A stretch of DNA of 64,000 nucleotides. Origin: Pseudoclavibacter chungangensis (GTDB lineage Bacteria; Actinomycetota; Actinomycetes; Actinomycetales; Microbacteriaceae). This document shows positions 1 through 9,142 of the stretch, one piece after another (within the stretch, counting starts at the first letter, position 1; the number at the start of each line of letters is the position of its first letter). A program made the position numbers and the translations under genes. Location: the NCBI RefSeq assembly GCF_013410545.1, contig NZ_JACCFV010000001.1, positions 620,001 through 684,000 of the forward strand, written 5' to 3'. The notes under the pieces were generated by a model, which saw only the letters and a list, made by a program, of their open reading frames with translations, was not told where the DNA came from and did no database searches.

Positions 1-1139
1 GTGGGCGCGACCGAGTCGAACGTCGAGAAGATCTGGCAGCCGAACGAGCGGGCGACGCCACCGGGCGACTGGTGCCAGTTGATCTCGTCCGGACGTGGGA
101 CGAGCGCCTCGACCCCGACCGTGAAGCCGGTCTCGGACGTCGGCGTGTACTCGAACGTGACGGGCGACTCGGTCACCGTGAGCTTGCCGTCCGCGATCGT
201 CGCGGCACCGTTCACGACGTGCAGATCACCGGGCTCGGCACCTTCGACCTGGACGTCGAGCGGACGGTTCAGCAGGTTCGTCTCGATCGTGAAGGAGGTC
301 GTCTGGCCGACCTGGAGGTGGGCGCCCTGGTCGGGCGAGGTGAGCTCGAGCTTCGCCTCCGAGCGCATCTCTTCGAGCGTGCTCTCCTGCCACCCGTCGG
401 GGAAGGTGTTCGCGCGGCAGTTGCTGCCGCCGGCGCCGTCGCTGATGCACCACACGGCCTGCGAGACCTTGTAGCGCGAATCGGTCGAGGAGTCGATCGT
501 GGCGGCGTGGTGTGTGCCGCTGCGGTCGGTGAAGCCGTGCGTGACGATCCACGAGATGAGCAGCTCGTCGTCGGCCGAGAGCTTCGGGTTCGTGTCGAGG
601 TTCTCGAGCGGCTTCAGCTCGGTGCCGTTCCCGGCGAGCAGTTCACCGTCCCGGCCGGTGCGGCCGCACGAGTCCTTGCCGAGGTCGGTGCAGTACATCC
701 ACGTGGAGACCGCGCCGACACCCTCGACGAACCTGACCGCGCACAGGGGCGTGCCGCCCGAGTTCGTCGAGCCCGTGTTGTCGTAGAGCACGACGACGTG
801 GCCGTCGTTGAAGTTCGTGAGTCGTTCACCCGAGACGAGGAGCGCCGACTTGCCCCACGGCGTCGAGCCCTGCCCCGTCGCGGGATCGATATTCGTGGAG
901 CCGAGGCACGCGGTAGCTTCGAACTCACCGACGGGCAGCGAGGTGATCGCGGTGTTGATCGATGTCGTGGCCGAGCTCCCGCCCTCGGCGGGTGGCGTCG
1001 CGTTGGCGCTGATCGCACCGGCGAACAGGCCTCCGAGCGCGAGCGCGGCAGCGGCGGAGCCCACCAGGATGGCCCTTCCGACTGTGATCAGACGTCCGTG
1101 GACGTCGCGGACCTTCGAGGTCCCGATGGACTGCTCCAT
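1..1139 (-). CDS. Secreted thioester-domain surface protein (partial, C-terminus outside window)
   Basis: Reads leftward from ATG at 1137-1139 and stays open to the window edge, giving about 379 residues. Residues ~18-47 form a signal peptide with a basic start, an Ala/Leu/Gly-rich core and an ANA-type cleavage site at ~47. A YCTDL motif puts Cys at ~140 and a VSQAVW motif puts Gln at ~217. This Cys ... (T/S)QxxW pairing is the signature of Gram-positive thioester domains, in which the two side chains form an isopeptide-like thioester that can bind host or environmental surfaces covalently. After ~250 the sequence looks like Ig-like beta domains. A sortase signal would be expected beyond the window. 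Family call is by motif; the ligand is unknown. Confidence 0.72.
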   Translation of the reverse strand, partial: MEQSIGTSKVRDVHGRLITVGRAILVGSAAAALALGGLFAGAISANATPPAEGGSSATTSINTAITSLPVGEFEATACLGSTNIDPATGQGSTPWGKSALLVSGERLTNFNDGHVVVLYDNTGSTNSGGTPLCAVRFVEGVGAVSTWMYCTDLGKDSCGRTGRDGELLAGNGTELKPLENLDTNPKLSADDELLISWIVTHGFTDRSGTHHAATIDSSTDSRYKVSQAVWCISDGAGGSNCRANTFPDGWQESTLEEMRSEAKLELTSPDQGAHLQVGQTTSFTIETNLLNRPLDVQVEGAEPGDLHVVNGAATIADGKLTVTESPVTFEYTPTSETGFTVGVEALVPRPDEINWHQSPGGVARSFGCQIFSTFDSVAP

Positions 1140-1436
1140 AGTGGTGCGTTCTCGCTCTCAAATCGGCGCGTCGAATGCAAGACGCGCACTACCCCCAAAA
1201 CACTGAAAGGTTAGTGAGCGTGTCCTGCGTGAACAACGCCCAGGAGTCCCCATGAATACAGCTTGTGCCGTCGATAGCAATGTGCTAATTCGCAGTGCAT
1301 CATCGGGGGTGGGGATGACGAACGGGTGTTCCGGGCGTGGCCTCCCCGGCCCGATGCCGGTCCGCGATGCCGTCGATTCGGCGAGCATCGGCGGAACACA
1401 CGGGCGAGGTCCCGAATCGAGACCGGATCGTCACCT
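1140..1436. other. Divergent intergenic region, no gene seen
   Basis: About 300 bp between the divergent surface-protein gene and the helicase gene. It is less GC-rich than its neighbours and must hold both promoters. Small frames here, such as one from the ATG at 1252, lack a ribosome site and a coding look. A GTG at 1326 would extend the helicase by 37 residues of low-quality Arg/Pro-rich sequence, so it is not taken as the start. Confidence 0.5.
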
Positions 1437-4400
1437 ATGTTGGCACTCGTGTGGGGCCTGTTCCGGAGACGTCATCAAGAGCCCGCCGCGGCGACGGGCG
1501 GCGGGGGGCCGTCCGGCGACGCCGAATCGCGTGACGAGCAGGCGACCGCTCCCGTCCCCGACCTGAGCGCCGTGCGCGAACGACTCGAAGCCGAACAGCG
1601 CGAGGCCGATGAGGGATTCGTCGAGGCGCGCGGTCGCGGAGCAGAGGCCCCGAAGCCGAGCGACGACGAGCGCGGGGCCACGTCGTGGGTCGCCGACGCC
1701 GTCGCGAATCGCGCCGGGTCGCGGCCCGGCCGCAACGCCCAACCCGACGTCGACGCCGGTACGGAGTCGCCGGAGATCGCGGCAGCACGCGCGGAACGCG
1801 ACGAGGCGGCCCGCGCCGAAGCGGCCGAACGCGCCGAGGCGCTCGCAGCCGTGCACGAGACGTGGCTCGACGCGCTCGCGGTCGTGGGTGGCCCCGCACC
1901 CCTGCTCTACTTCAGTGACGAGCCCGGCACCCTCATCGAACTGACGAGTGCGCACCCCGGCGGCATCGCCCCGCTCATGGCCGGCAAGACGGTCGCGCTC
2001 AGCAACCTCGTGCGGGAGAACAGCGCGTTCCGCGCGGCGCGCGCCGCCGCCGACCTCATCGCCCAGAAGGGCGGCGAACTCGTCTCCGGCCGCGGCATGG
2101 GCACGCTGAGTCTCGCGACGGGCATCGCGGAATGGACACACGACGACGTCCACCACCGCGCCCCGGTCCTCACTCGTCCCGTCGGCCTGCGGCGCATCGG
2201 TCGCGACTACGAGGTCGTCGTCAAGGGCCAGACCCACGTCAACGCATCGCTCGTGCGTGCGATCGCCGAGCAGTTCGGCGTCCGCCTCGTGCCTCGCGAG
2301 CTGCTCGAACTCGTGCGCGGAACCGACGCGTTCCTGCCCCAGGCGGTGTTCGATCGGGTCCGCTCGGAGACCGCCCGGATCCCCGGCTTCACCGTCTCGG
2401 CGCGTGCCGTCGTCTCGAGCTTCGGCGACGTCGCCGACGCGATGCTCCGCGACGCGACCCGGCTCGACCACCCCATGCTCCGCGCGCTCGCGGGTGATCC
2501 GTCGGCCGTGGTCGCTCTCGAACGTGCGAGCGGCGGACCCGGTGAGGCCACGAAGGATTCGAGGCCGGACCGTCCGGCACCCGACCGACGGGATCCCGCG
2601 ACCGATCGGCTGCTTCTCGACGCCGACGGTGAGCAGGAGCGCGTCGTCGACGCGATCGCGGCCGGCGGGTCGCTCGTCGTCGACGCCATGCCGGGCACGG
2701 GGTTGACCCAGACCGTCGTCAACGCGATCGGGACGCTCGTCGCCGACGGCCGTCGCGTCCTCGTCGTGAGTCCGCGCTCGGCGAGCCTCCGCGCGATCCG
2801 GATGCGATTCCGGGCGATCGGCCTCGACGGTCTCGCCCTGACGCCTCGCACCCTACGCCGGGACGCGATCGCCGCGATCTCGCGCAACGAGCGTGCGGCG
2901 AAGCCGGACGTCGGTGAGATCGACGACGCGCTCGTGCGGCTACGGCACGTCCTCGCCGACTACCGGGCCGCCATGACGCGCCCGGATCCGGTGCTCGGTG
3001 TCACGGTCGTGGAGACGCTCGACGAGCTCGCGCGCCTCGAGCTCGGCGACCGGCCGCCGTCGACCACGGCACGCCTCGATCGCACGGCCATCGAAGCCCT
3101 CGCGGCGGGTCGCGACGAGGTGGCGATGCAATTGCGTGAGGTCGGGACCCTCGGCCAGTTCCGGTACGGTCCCGACGACTCGCCGTGGTACGGCGTCGCG
3201 TTCGAGTCGACCGAGGACGCGAATCTCGCGCAGCGCACCGCCCGCGAGCTCGCCGACGGGGAGGTCGCCGATGTCGTCGAGGAGGCGCAGCGGCTCGTGG
3301 GGCGAACGCGATTGCGTTCCGCCGAGACCTTCGCCGAGCTCGGGATCTACCTGCGTCTGCTGCTCGACATCCGCGAGACGCTCGATCGCTTCAAGCCCGA
3401 GGTCTTCGACCGCTCGCTGGCGGAGCTGATCCAGGCCACTGCTCCGCGTCGCGATGCGGGCGACATGACGTCGGCACGCAAACGGCAATTGCGGCAGCTC
3501 GCTCGTGACTACGTGCGCCCCGGCGTGACGGTGCCGGACCTGCACGAGAACCTGCAGCTCGTTCAGCGTCAGCGCATCCTGTGGCAGCGTTACGTGACGG
3601 ACGGCTCGACACCGACCGTGCCGACCGGCATCGCCGAATCGCGCGCCGAGCACCGTGCCGTCGCGGAGCGTCTTCGCATCGTCGATGGTCCGCTCGTCGA
3701 AGCCGGAGCCCCGTCGCTCATTGACGTCCCCCTCGACGAGTTGCAGGAACGGCTCGACGAGCTCGCGGCCGAGAGCGAGGTGCTCGACAACCTCGTCGAG
3801 CGTCTGCGCATCACCGAACGACTCCACGGTCTCGGTCTCGAACCGCTGCTCGTCGATCTCGCCGACCGTCATGTCCCGGCCGACGAACTCGCCGCGGAAC
3901 TCGAGCTCGCGTGGTGGCAATCGGTCCTCGAAGATCTGCTCGAGCGCGACAAGTCGCTCCTCAACGCGAACACCCGCGTGCTCACGCGCCTCGAGGGCGA
4001 CTTCCGGCTCGTCGATCAGGCGCACACCGAAGCGAGTGCCGCGCAACTCGCGTGGCAGCTCGCGGAGGAGTGGAAGATCGCTCTCGTCGATCACGAGGAA
4101 CAGGCGGGGGAGCTGCGGCAATTGCTGCGTCGGGCCGGGCTCTCGTCGGCTCGCCTGGCCGCGCAGGCCGGCGCGGTCTCGGAACCCCTCACGCACGTCT
4201 GGCTGACGACGCCCTACGACGTCCCACTCGTCTCGGACGCCATCGAGTTCGACACCGTCGTCCTCGTCGACGCCGCCGCAGTGTCGCTCCCCGAGGTCGT
4301 CGGCGCGATCCGGCGCGGGCGACAGCTCGTCGCGTTCGGCGACCCCGTCACGCAGTTCCCGTCGCCCTTCTCGATCGCCGTCCGGACGACGGGCGACGGC

Positions 4401-5705
4401 GTCGGGCCGGAGGAGGGCCTCAGCGAGGACGAGGTGCGGGAGTCCGTTGCGGCCTCCGCCTACGCGAAGCTCGCGGCACTCGTCCCCGAACACCGACTCA
4501 CGCACAGCTACCGGGCCGGCGGGGAGGACCTCGCCGAACTCGTGAACCGCCGCTTCTACGAGGGCCGTATCAGATCGATGCCGTGGGCCGGCACCTTCCT
4601 CGGGTTCCCGAGCCTGTCCTACTCGTTCGTCGAGGGCGGGTCGGGCATGCCCGACCCGGTCTCCGGTGCGGTCGACTCGACCGATGCAGAGGTGACCCGT
4701 GTCGTCGAACTCGTGATCGATCACGCGATCCATCGGCCACGCGAATCGCTCATGGTCGTGAGTGCGTCCCCCCGCCACGCCCTCCGGGTCCAGCAGGCGG
4801 TCTATTCGGCGGCGTCGAAGCGGGCCGAGCTCGCACCGTTCTTCACGGAGGAGCGCGGGGAGCCGTTCATCTCGACGACGATCGAGCGATCCACCGCGCA
4901 ATCCCGCGACCGCGTCATCCTCTCGGTCGGCTACGGTCGCACACCGCACGGCCGCGTGCTGTCGGACTTCGGCGTGCTCGGCACGGCGATGGGGGAGCGG
5001 GCGCTCGCCGTCGCGATGACCCGCGCGCGCCGTTCGCTCGTGATCGTCTCGAGCATCCGTCCGGGGGAGATGGACCCGTCGCGGATGTCGCGGGGCACGC
5101 TCGGCCTCGCGCAGATCCTCGGCGAGGCGGAGCAACAGCTCGCGCTCCCGGAGCGGACGAGCGAGGACGCGGCCCCGATGCTGCTCGATCTCGCGCGACG
5201 GCTCGAGGACTTCGGGATGCGCGTGGAACTCGACCATCGTGGACGCATTCCGCTCGCCGCCGCGTACGGTGGCCGAGCGATCGCGATCGACACGGACGGA
5301 ACGGATGCCGACGTCATCGGCGACGTCGAGCCGACGCTGCGCGAGTCGCTTCGACTCCGGCCCGAGCTGTTGAAGCGGCTCGGCTGGTACTACCTGCGCG
5401 TCCACTCCTTCGAGCTGTTCGCCAACCCCGATGCGGTCGCGCGTCGCGTCGCAACCGCGCTCCAGGTGCCGCTGCCGTCGGAATCCACCGCGCTACCGGC
5501 ATCGGGGAGGCGAGGCGAGGTCGCGGGAAGCACGGGAATCGGTGCGGTGGAGCTGAGCGAGGCCGACGAGCTCGCAGCCTCGGAGGAGGCGCTCGCACGG
5601 GCGTCACGTCCGCACCTGCCACGCGCCGAGCCCGACGCGCGACGCGAGCCCGATGAGCGACGCGAGGACGACGGGCAGCGCGAGCCGGACGACGACGGGC
5701 ACTGA
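1437..5705 (+). CDS. Large SF1-type helicase-like protein with C-terminal nuclease-like domain
   Basis: About 1422 residues from the ATG at 1437. Residues ~1-150 are charged and Ala/Arg-rich, probably disordered or coiled. A DUF4011-like region (PLLYF... to ~380) precedes a RecA-like core. The P-loop position reads DAMPGTGLTQT, so the Walker A Lys is replaced. The Walker B position reads VVLVDAAAV, followed by GDPVTQFPSPF in place of a GDxxQ motif. Motifs LTHSYRAGG and VAMTRARRSL match the second helicase half. The C-terminal ~120 residues (LAAAYGGRAIAIDTDG ... RLGWYYLRVHSFELF) resemble the restriction-endonuclease-like domain fused to such helicases in Microbacterium relatives. It probably acts on nucleic acid, but ATPase activity is doubtful. 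It ends 156 bp before the next small gene. Confidence 0.8.
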   Translation: MLALVWGLFRRRHQEPAAATGGGGPSGDAESRDEQATAPVPDLSAVRERLEAEQREADEGFVEARGRGAEAPKPSDDERGATSWVADAVANRAGSRPGRNAQPDVDAGTESPEIAAARAERDEAARAEAAERAEALAAVHETWLDALAVVGGPAPLLYFSDEPGTLIELTSAHPGGIAPLMAGKTVALSNLVRENSAFRAARAAADLIAQKGGELVSGRGMGTLSLATGIAEWTHDDVHHRAPVLTRPVGLRRIGRDYEVVVKGQTHVNASLVRAIAEQFGVRLVPRELLELVRGTDAFLPQAVFDRVRSETARIPGFTVSARAVVSSFGDVADAMLRDATRLDHPMLRALAGDPSAVVALERASGGPGEATKDSRPDRPAPDRRDPATDRLLLDADGEQERVVDAIAAGGSLVVDAMPGTGLTQTVVNAIGTLVADGRRVLVVSPRSASLRAIRMRFRAIGLDGLALTPRTLRRDAIAAISRNERAAKPDVGEIDDALVRLRHVLADYRAAMTRPDPVLGVTVVETLDELARLELGDRPPSTTARLDRTAIEALAAGRDEVAMQLREVGTLGQFRYGPDDSPWYGVAFESTEDANLAQRTARELADGEVADVVEEAQRLVGRTRLRSAETFAELGIYLRLLLDIRETLDRFKPEVFDRSLAELIQATAPRRDAGDMTSARKRQLRQLARDYVRPGVTVPDLHENLQLVQRQRILWQRYVTDGSTPTVPTGIAESRAEHRAVAERLRIVDGPLVEAGAPSLIDVPLDELQERLDELAAESEVLDNLVERLRITERLHGLGLEPLLVDLADRHVPADELAAELELAWWQSVLEDLLERDKSLLNANTRVLTRLEGDFRLVDQAHTEASAAQLAWQLAEEWKIALVDHEEQAGELRQLLRRAGLSSARLAAQAGAVSEPLTHVWLTTPYDVPLVSDAIEFDTVVLVDAAAVSLPEVVGAIRRGRQLVAFGDPVTQFPSPFSIAVRTTGDGVGPEEGLSEDEVRESVAASAYAKLAALVPEHRLTHSYRAGGEDLAELVNRRFYEGRIRSMPWAGTFLGFPSLSYSFVEGGSGMPDPVSGAVDSTDAEVTRVVELVIDHAIHRPRESLMVVSASPRHALRVQQAVYSAASKRAELAPFFTEERGEPFISTTIERSTAQSRDRVILSVGYGRTPHGRVLSDFGVLGTAMGERALAVAMTRARRSLVIVSSIRPGEMDPSRMSRGTLGLAQILGEAEQQLALPERTSEDAAPMLLDLARRLEDFGMRVELDHRGRIPLAAAYGGRAIAIDTDGTDADVIGDVEPTLRESLRLRPELLKRLGWYYLRVHSFELFANPDAVARRVATALQVPLPSESTALPASGRRGEVAGSTGIGAVELSEADELAASEEALARASRPHLPRAEPDARREPDERREDDGQREPDDDGH

Positions 5706-5861
5706 GCCGCCGACGAACGCCATCGACGTCGACCGGTGGCATGCGCGAGCGACCGGTGTCGGGGGGGGCACGGACCCGTCGGGTAGGGGATGATGGACGT
5801 GCGTCCGCAGGGCGTGGCGCGTTCGACGCGTCTCTGGTGCTCGATCAGGAGGTGGCGTCCG

Positions 5862-6095
5862 ATGCCGCGAGGTTCGCGACGCGTGCGCACGCAACCCGCT
5901 CCCGGCGCCGACCCGGAGCCGCAGCGCGTCGTCGCGCGAGCGGGGCGCCTGTTCGGGGACGGACCCGATCCGGAGCTCGCCGCCGAGGATCGGGTCGATT
6001 CGTGGGGTGACGACGGTGTCGACGTGTTGCCCGACCGGGCTGCGTCCGACAACGCGGGACGCCTCGAGGAAGACCGGCCACCGCACTATGCCTGA
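5862..6095 (+). CDS. Small acidic-tail protein of unknown function (77 aa)
   Basis: Short frame with an excellent ribosome site (AGGAGG at 5847-5852, 9 nt before the ATG). Its TGA at 6093-6095 overlaps the ATG of the downstream exporter by 8 bp, which suggests translational coupling. The N-terminus is basic. The C-terminal half is acidic and ends in DRPPHYA. A similar RPPHx tail is, as I recall, seen in short uncharacterised actinobacterial proteins. There is no membrane segment or known domain. It could be a regulator or accessory of the exporter, or simply a leader that sets its translation. Confidence 0.6.
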   Translation: MPRGSRRVRTQPAPGADPEPQRVVARAGRLFGDGPDPELAAEDRVDSWGDDGVDVLPDRAASDNAGRLEEDRPPHYA

Positions 6096-7434
6096 GCCCG
6101 CCGCTCCGGACGGGCGCGGCGCGGACGAACGCGAGAGTCTCGAGGGCACCGGCGCGGTCCCCGTCGTCCCCGGGGCCACGCGTGGCCCCGTCGACGTCCC
6201 GATCGCGCCCCGCGCGACCTCGGCGCGGGGTCCCGCCGAGCCGACCGTGACCGAACGGATTCCGCCCGAGATCTGGACGCTCCTCGTCGCGACGTTCTTC
6301 ATGGCGATCGGTTTCGGGCTCATCGTGCCCGTCCTGCCGCAGTACGCGAACAGTTTCGGCGTGGGGGCCACCCTCGTCGCCGTCGTCGTGAGCGCGTTCG
6401 CGTTCATGCGATTCGTGAGCGCCCCGCTCGGCGGCTCGCTCGTGAACCGGCTCGGCGAACGCCCCGTCTACGTCGTCGGCATGCTGCTCGTGGCGGCGTC
6501 GACGTTCGCGACCGCGTTCGCGGAGGCCTACTGGCAACTGCTGCTGTTCCGGGGGCTCGGTGGCATCGGCTCGGTCATGTTCTCGATCGCCGCGTCGGGC
6601 TTGCTCGTCCGCTACGCACCTCCCTCGCTCCGGGGCCGGGTTTCCGCCCTCTGGGGCGGCATGTTCCTCGTCGGGAACATCACGGGGCCGCTGTTCGGCG
6701 GTCTGCTCGGACAGTTCGGCATGCGGGTGCCGTTCCTCGTGTATGCGGCGACGCTCGTCGTCTCGGCGCTCATCGTCGCCGTCTTCCTCCGCCCGGGCGC
6801 GGTGCGCGGAGCGGGCGGCCCGGCCGCGTCGGCGCCCCCACGGCGCCTCGCGGAGGCCCTGCGGGTACCCGCCTATCGCGCCGCGCTCGTCGGTGGCATC
6901 GCGAACGGCTGGGCGAACTTCGGCGTGCGCAGTGCCGTGGTGCCGCTGTTCGTCGCGGCGGTCGTGAGCAGCGAGCCGTGGATCGCGGGGCTCGTCGTCG
7001 CCGTGACCGCGGTCGGCAACGTCCTCGCGCTGCAGTGGTCGGGGCGTGCCGCGGACCGGATCGGACGCCGGCCGCTCATGCTCTGGGGAACGGGGATCGC
7101 GGTCGTCGCGATGCTCGTGCTCGTGTTCACCGGCGACCTCGTCACGCTTCTCGTGAGCGGATTCGTCGCGGGCATCGGTGCCGGTATCGCGGCGCCGGCA
7201 CAGCAGGCGGTCGTGGCGGACGTCGTCGGCTACGGACGCTCCGGCGGACAGGTGCTCTCGACGTTCCAGATGGCGCAGGACTTTGGCACGATCGTGGGCC
7301 CCGTCGTGACCGGGCTCGTCATCGACGCACTCGGCTACGGGTGGGGATTCGGCGTCGCTGCCGCCGTGCTCTTCCTGTCGTTCCTCATGTGGTTCCCCGC
7401 GCGCGAGACGCTCCAGAAGCCCGACGCGCGCTGA
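6088..7434 (+). CDS. MFS transporter, drug-efflux type
   Basis: 448 residues from the ATG at 6088. A ~60-residue hydrophilic N-terminal tail precedes about 12 hydrophobic segments. The cytoplasmic loop between helices 2 and 3 reads GSLVNRLGERP, a motif A variant with Asn for the usual Asp. The second half repeats it as GRAADRIGRRP. This is the layout of 12-helix proton-coupled multidrug exporters; the substrate cannot be read. Translation is probably coupled to the small gene whose stop it overlaps. A convergent terminator follows at 7479. Confidence 0.85.
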   Translation: MPEPAAPDGRGADERESLEGTGAVPVVPGATRGPVDVPIAPRATSARGPAEPTVTERIPPEIWTLLVATFFMAIGFGLIVPVLPQYANSFGVGATLVAVVVSAFAFMRFVSAPLGGSLVNRLGERPVYVVGMLLVAASTFATAFAEAYWQLLLFRGLGGIGSVMFSIAASGLLVRYAPPSLRGRVSALWGGMFLVGNITGPLFGGLLGQFGMRVPFLVYAATLVVSALIVAVFLRPGAVRGAGGPAASAPPRRLAEALRVPAYRAALVGGIANGWANFGVRSAVVPLFVAAVVSSEPWIAGLVVAVTAVGNVLALQWSGRAADRIGRRPLMLWGTGIAVVAMLVLVFTGDLVTLLVSGFVAGIGAGIAAPAQQAVVADVVGYGRSGGQVLSTFQMAQDFGTIVGPVVTGLVIDALGYGWGFGVAAAVLFLSFLMWFPARETLQKPDAR

Positions 7435-7478
7435 TCGGCGGCGCTCCCGTGCACGGTGACCGCATCCCGCCGGAACGC

Positions 7479-7506
7479 CGAAGGGCCCGCCTGAGCGGGC
7501 CCTTCG
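7479..7506. terminator. Bidirectional hairpin between MFS and mscL
   Basis: Perfect 12-bp stem (CGAAGGGCCCGC and its complement) with a CTGA loop, placed exactly between two convergent genes. No long U-run follows, as is common in GC-rich actinobacteria. Confidence 0.8.
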
Positions 7507-7540
7507 GGGCGGTGTGTTCGCGCCGCGCGGCGCGGCGCGA

Positions 7541-7939
7541 TCAGCGCGACTGTTGTGCCTTCAGGAGGTCGCGGATCTGGGTGAGCAGCTCCACGTCGGT
7601 GACCTCGGCGGCCGCCTCGGGCTCCGGGTGGCCGTGCTTGCGCACGTACGCCGCCTCCTTGAACTTGTTCATCGGGAGGATGAGGGCGAAGTAGACGACC
7701 GCGGCGATGAGGAGGAACTGGATGACCGCGGCGATGACGAGGCCGACGCCGAGGTTGACGCTACCGATCTGGATCGTCGCCTTGGAGATCTCGTCCGCGT
7801 TGAAGATCGCGGAGATGACGGGGTTGAAGATGCCGTCGACGAGTCCGTTGACGATCGCGGTGAATGCTGCGCCGATGACGACGGCGACCGCGAGGTCGAT
7901 CACGTTGCCGCGCAGGATGAAGTCCTTGAAGCCCTTCAT
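7541..7939 (-). CDS. mscL: Large-conductance mechanosensitive channel
   Basis: 132 residues, the normal MscL length. It starts MKGFKDFILRGNVIDLAVAV, the family's amphipathic helix and first membrane helix. A second helix lies at ~70-90 (VIAAVIQFLLIAAVVYFAL), followed by a charged C-terminal bundle ending LLTQIRDLLKAQ. The channel opens under membrane tension to release solutes in osmotic down-shock. It follows the FmdB-type gene in the same direction, a common actinobacterial pairing. Confidence 0.96.
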   Translation of the reverse strand: MKGFKDFILRGNVIDLAVAVVIGAAFTAIVNGLVDGIFNPVISAIFNADEISKATIQIGSVNLGVGLVIAAVIQFLLIAAVVYFALILPMNKFKEAAYVRKHGHPEPEAAAEVTDVELLTQIRDLLKAQQSR

Positions 7940-7994
7940 GGGATTCCATTCTCGAAAGGCCGAATGAATCGGCCGGAGTCGTGGGGTCGGGGGA

Positions 7995-8303
7995 TCAGTT
8001 GGTGGAACTGCCGGTGGCGCTCGGCGCCGCCGGTGTCGGGGCCGGGGTCGACGCAGGAGCCGGTGAGCTCGCGGGCGCCGAGTCCTGCGAACCGCCGGAT
8101 GCACCGTCGGTCTTCGGCGACGCCGAGGCGACCGAATCCGTGCGATAGAAGCCGGAGCCCTTGAACGCGATGCCGACGGGGCTGAACACCTTCCGCAGGG
8201 CACCACCGCAGCGGTCGCACACGGTCAGGGCGTCGTCGGTGAACGACTGATGGATATCGAAGGCATTGCCGCACGAGGGGCAACGGTACGAATATGTGGG
8301 CAT
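7995..8303 (-). CDS. FmdB-type zinc ribbon protein
   Basis: 102 residues. The N-terminal ~45 residues are the CxxC...CxxC zinc ribbon of the FmdB regulatory family (YSYRCPSCGNAF ... VCDRCGGALRKVFSP), with the conserved FKGSGFY segment after it. The rest is a low-complexity Ala/Pro/Ser tail, probably disordered. The role is unknown; homologues are often next to mscL or formyl-THF cyclo-ligase, as here. A possible -10 box (TACCCT on the minus strand, near 8326-8331) lies just upstream. Confidence 0.9.
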   Translation of the reverse strand: MPTYSYRCPSCGNAFDIHQSFTDDALTVCDRCGGALRKVFSPVGIAFKGSGFYRTDSVASASPKTDGASGGSQDSAPASSPAPASTPAPTPAAPSATGSSTN

Positions 8304-8501
8304 CGGATCTCGCTTTCCAAACCCGACTAGGGTACTCGCGTTCGCGCGCCCTGCCTACGGTCGAAAGTCCCCATGCCCTTCGCCCGCCGAAAACCTGTGC
8401 GGGAGAGTCTAAGCCTCTTCATCGGACGCCTCTCCGGCCGCTCGTCGCGATTCCGCGAGTGCGCGATCCGGGGACGGGGCGAGCGCCACGTGCGTGCGGG
8501 G

Positions 8502-9080
8502 TCAGCCGAAGTGGGTGACACCAGCGGGGCGGACGACGCCGTCGACGGGAACGTCATGCGCTTCCGCGGGCACCTCGTCGAGCAGTTCGTCGTCGTGGAT
8601 GACGGCGAAGACGTGCGGCCGCGCTCGCAGCGATGCGAGCGCTCGGTCGTAGTACCCGCGGCCCCAGCCGAGTCGCACGCCGCGTCGATCGACCGCGGCG
8701 GCGGGCACGAGGACGAGCTCGGCCTGCGCGAGCGCGGCGGCCCCGAGCGTCCGACCGACGGGCTCGGGGACACCGAGCGCGCCCGTTCGCTCGGCCGCAC
8801 CGTCCGCGTCCACCCAGTCGAGCGATCCGTCGGGCGCGGCAACGGGCAGCAACACGCGGATGCCCTCGGCAGCGGCGAGCGCCAGGAGCGCGCGGGTGCC
8901 GGGTTCGTCGGCGGACGAGAGGTAGGCCGCGACGACACGGGCGTCGAGGGCGGTGACGAGTTTGAGCGCGGCCTCCGCGATACGGCGGTCCGCATCCGAC
9001 CGCTCGTGGGCGGTGCGGTCGCGTCGTGTGCGTCGGATGCGTGCGCGGATGGACCGCTTGCGCTCCGCGTGCTCGTCCAT
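8502..9080 (-). CDS. 5-formyltetrahydrofolate cyclo-ligase
   Basis: 192 residues, matching the family. It converts 5-formyl-THF to 5,10-methenyl-THF using ATP in folate salvage. The basic N-terminus (RKRSIRARIRRTRR) fits the ATP-phosphate site, and the diagnostic GWGRGYYDR motif lies at ~139-147, followed by the VIHDDELLDEVP region. Divergent from galU, with only 62 bp between start codons. The 198 bp between its stop and the FmdB-type gene show no gene. Confidence 0.94.
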   Translation of the reverse strand: MDEHAERKRSIRARIRRTRRDRTAHERSDADRRIAEAALKLVTALDARVVAAYLSSADEPGTRALLALAAAEGIRVLLPVAAPDGSLDWVDADGAAERTGALGVPEPVGRTLGAAALAQAELVLVPAAAVDRRGVRLGWGRGYYDRALASLRARPHVFAVIHDDELLDEVPAEAHDVPVDGVVRPAGVTHFG

Positions 9081-9142
9081 ATCGTGAGCCTATGCCCCGG
9101 TGTCGTCCTGGTCGGGACGGGTGGGGCGGATACGATGCCCAC

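Noticed and set aside
1252..1566. Small gene from the ATG at 1252
   Set aside because: No ribosome site, overlaps the helicase N-terminus out of frame, and the composition is not protein-like.
2940..5405. 821-codon open frame on the minus strand
   Set aside because: Antisense shadow of the helicase gene. GC-rich third positions keep the opposite frame open; the product is Arg/Glu/Asp-rich without domains.
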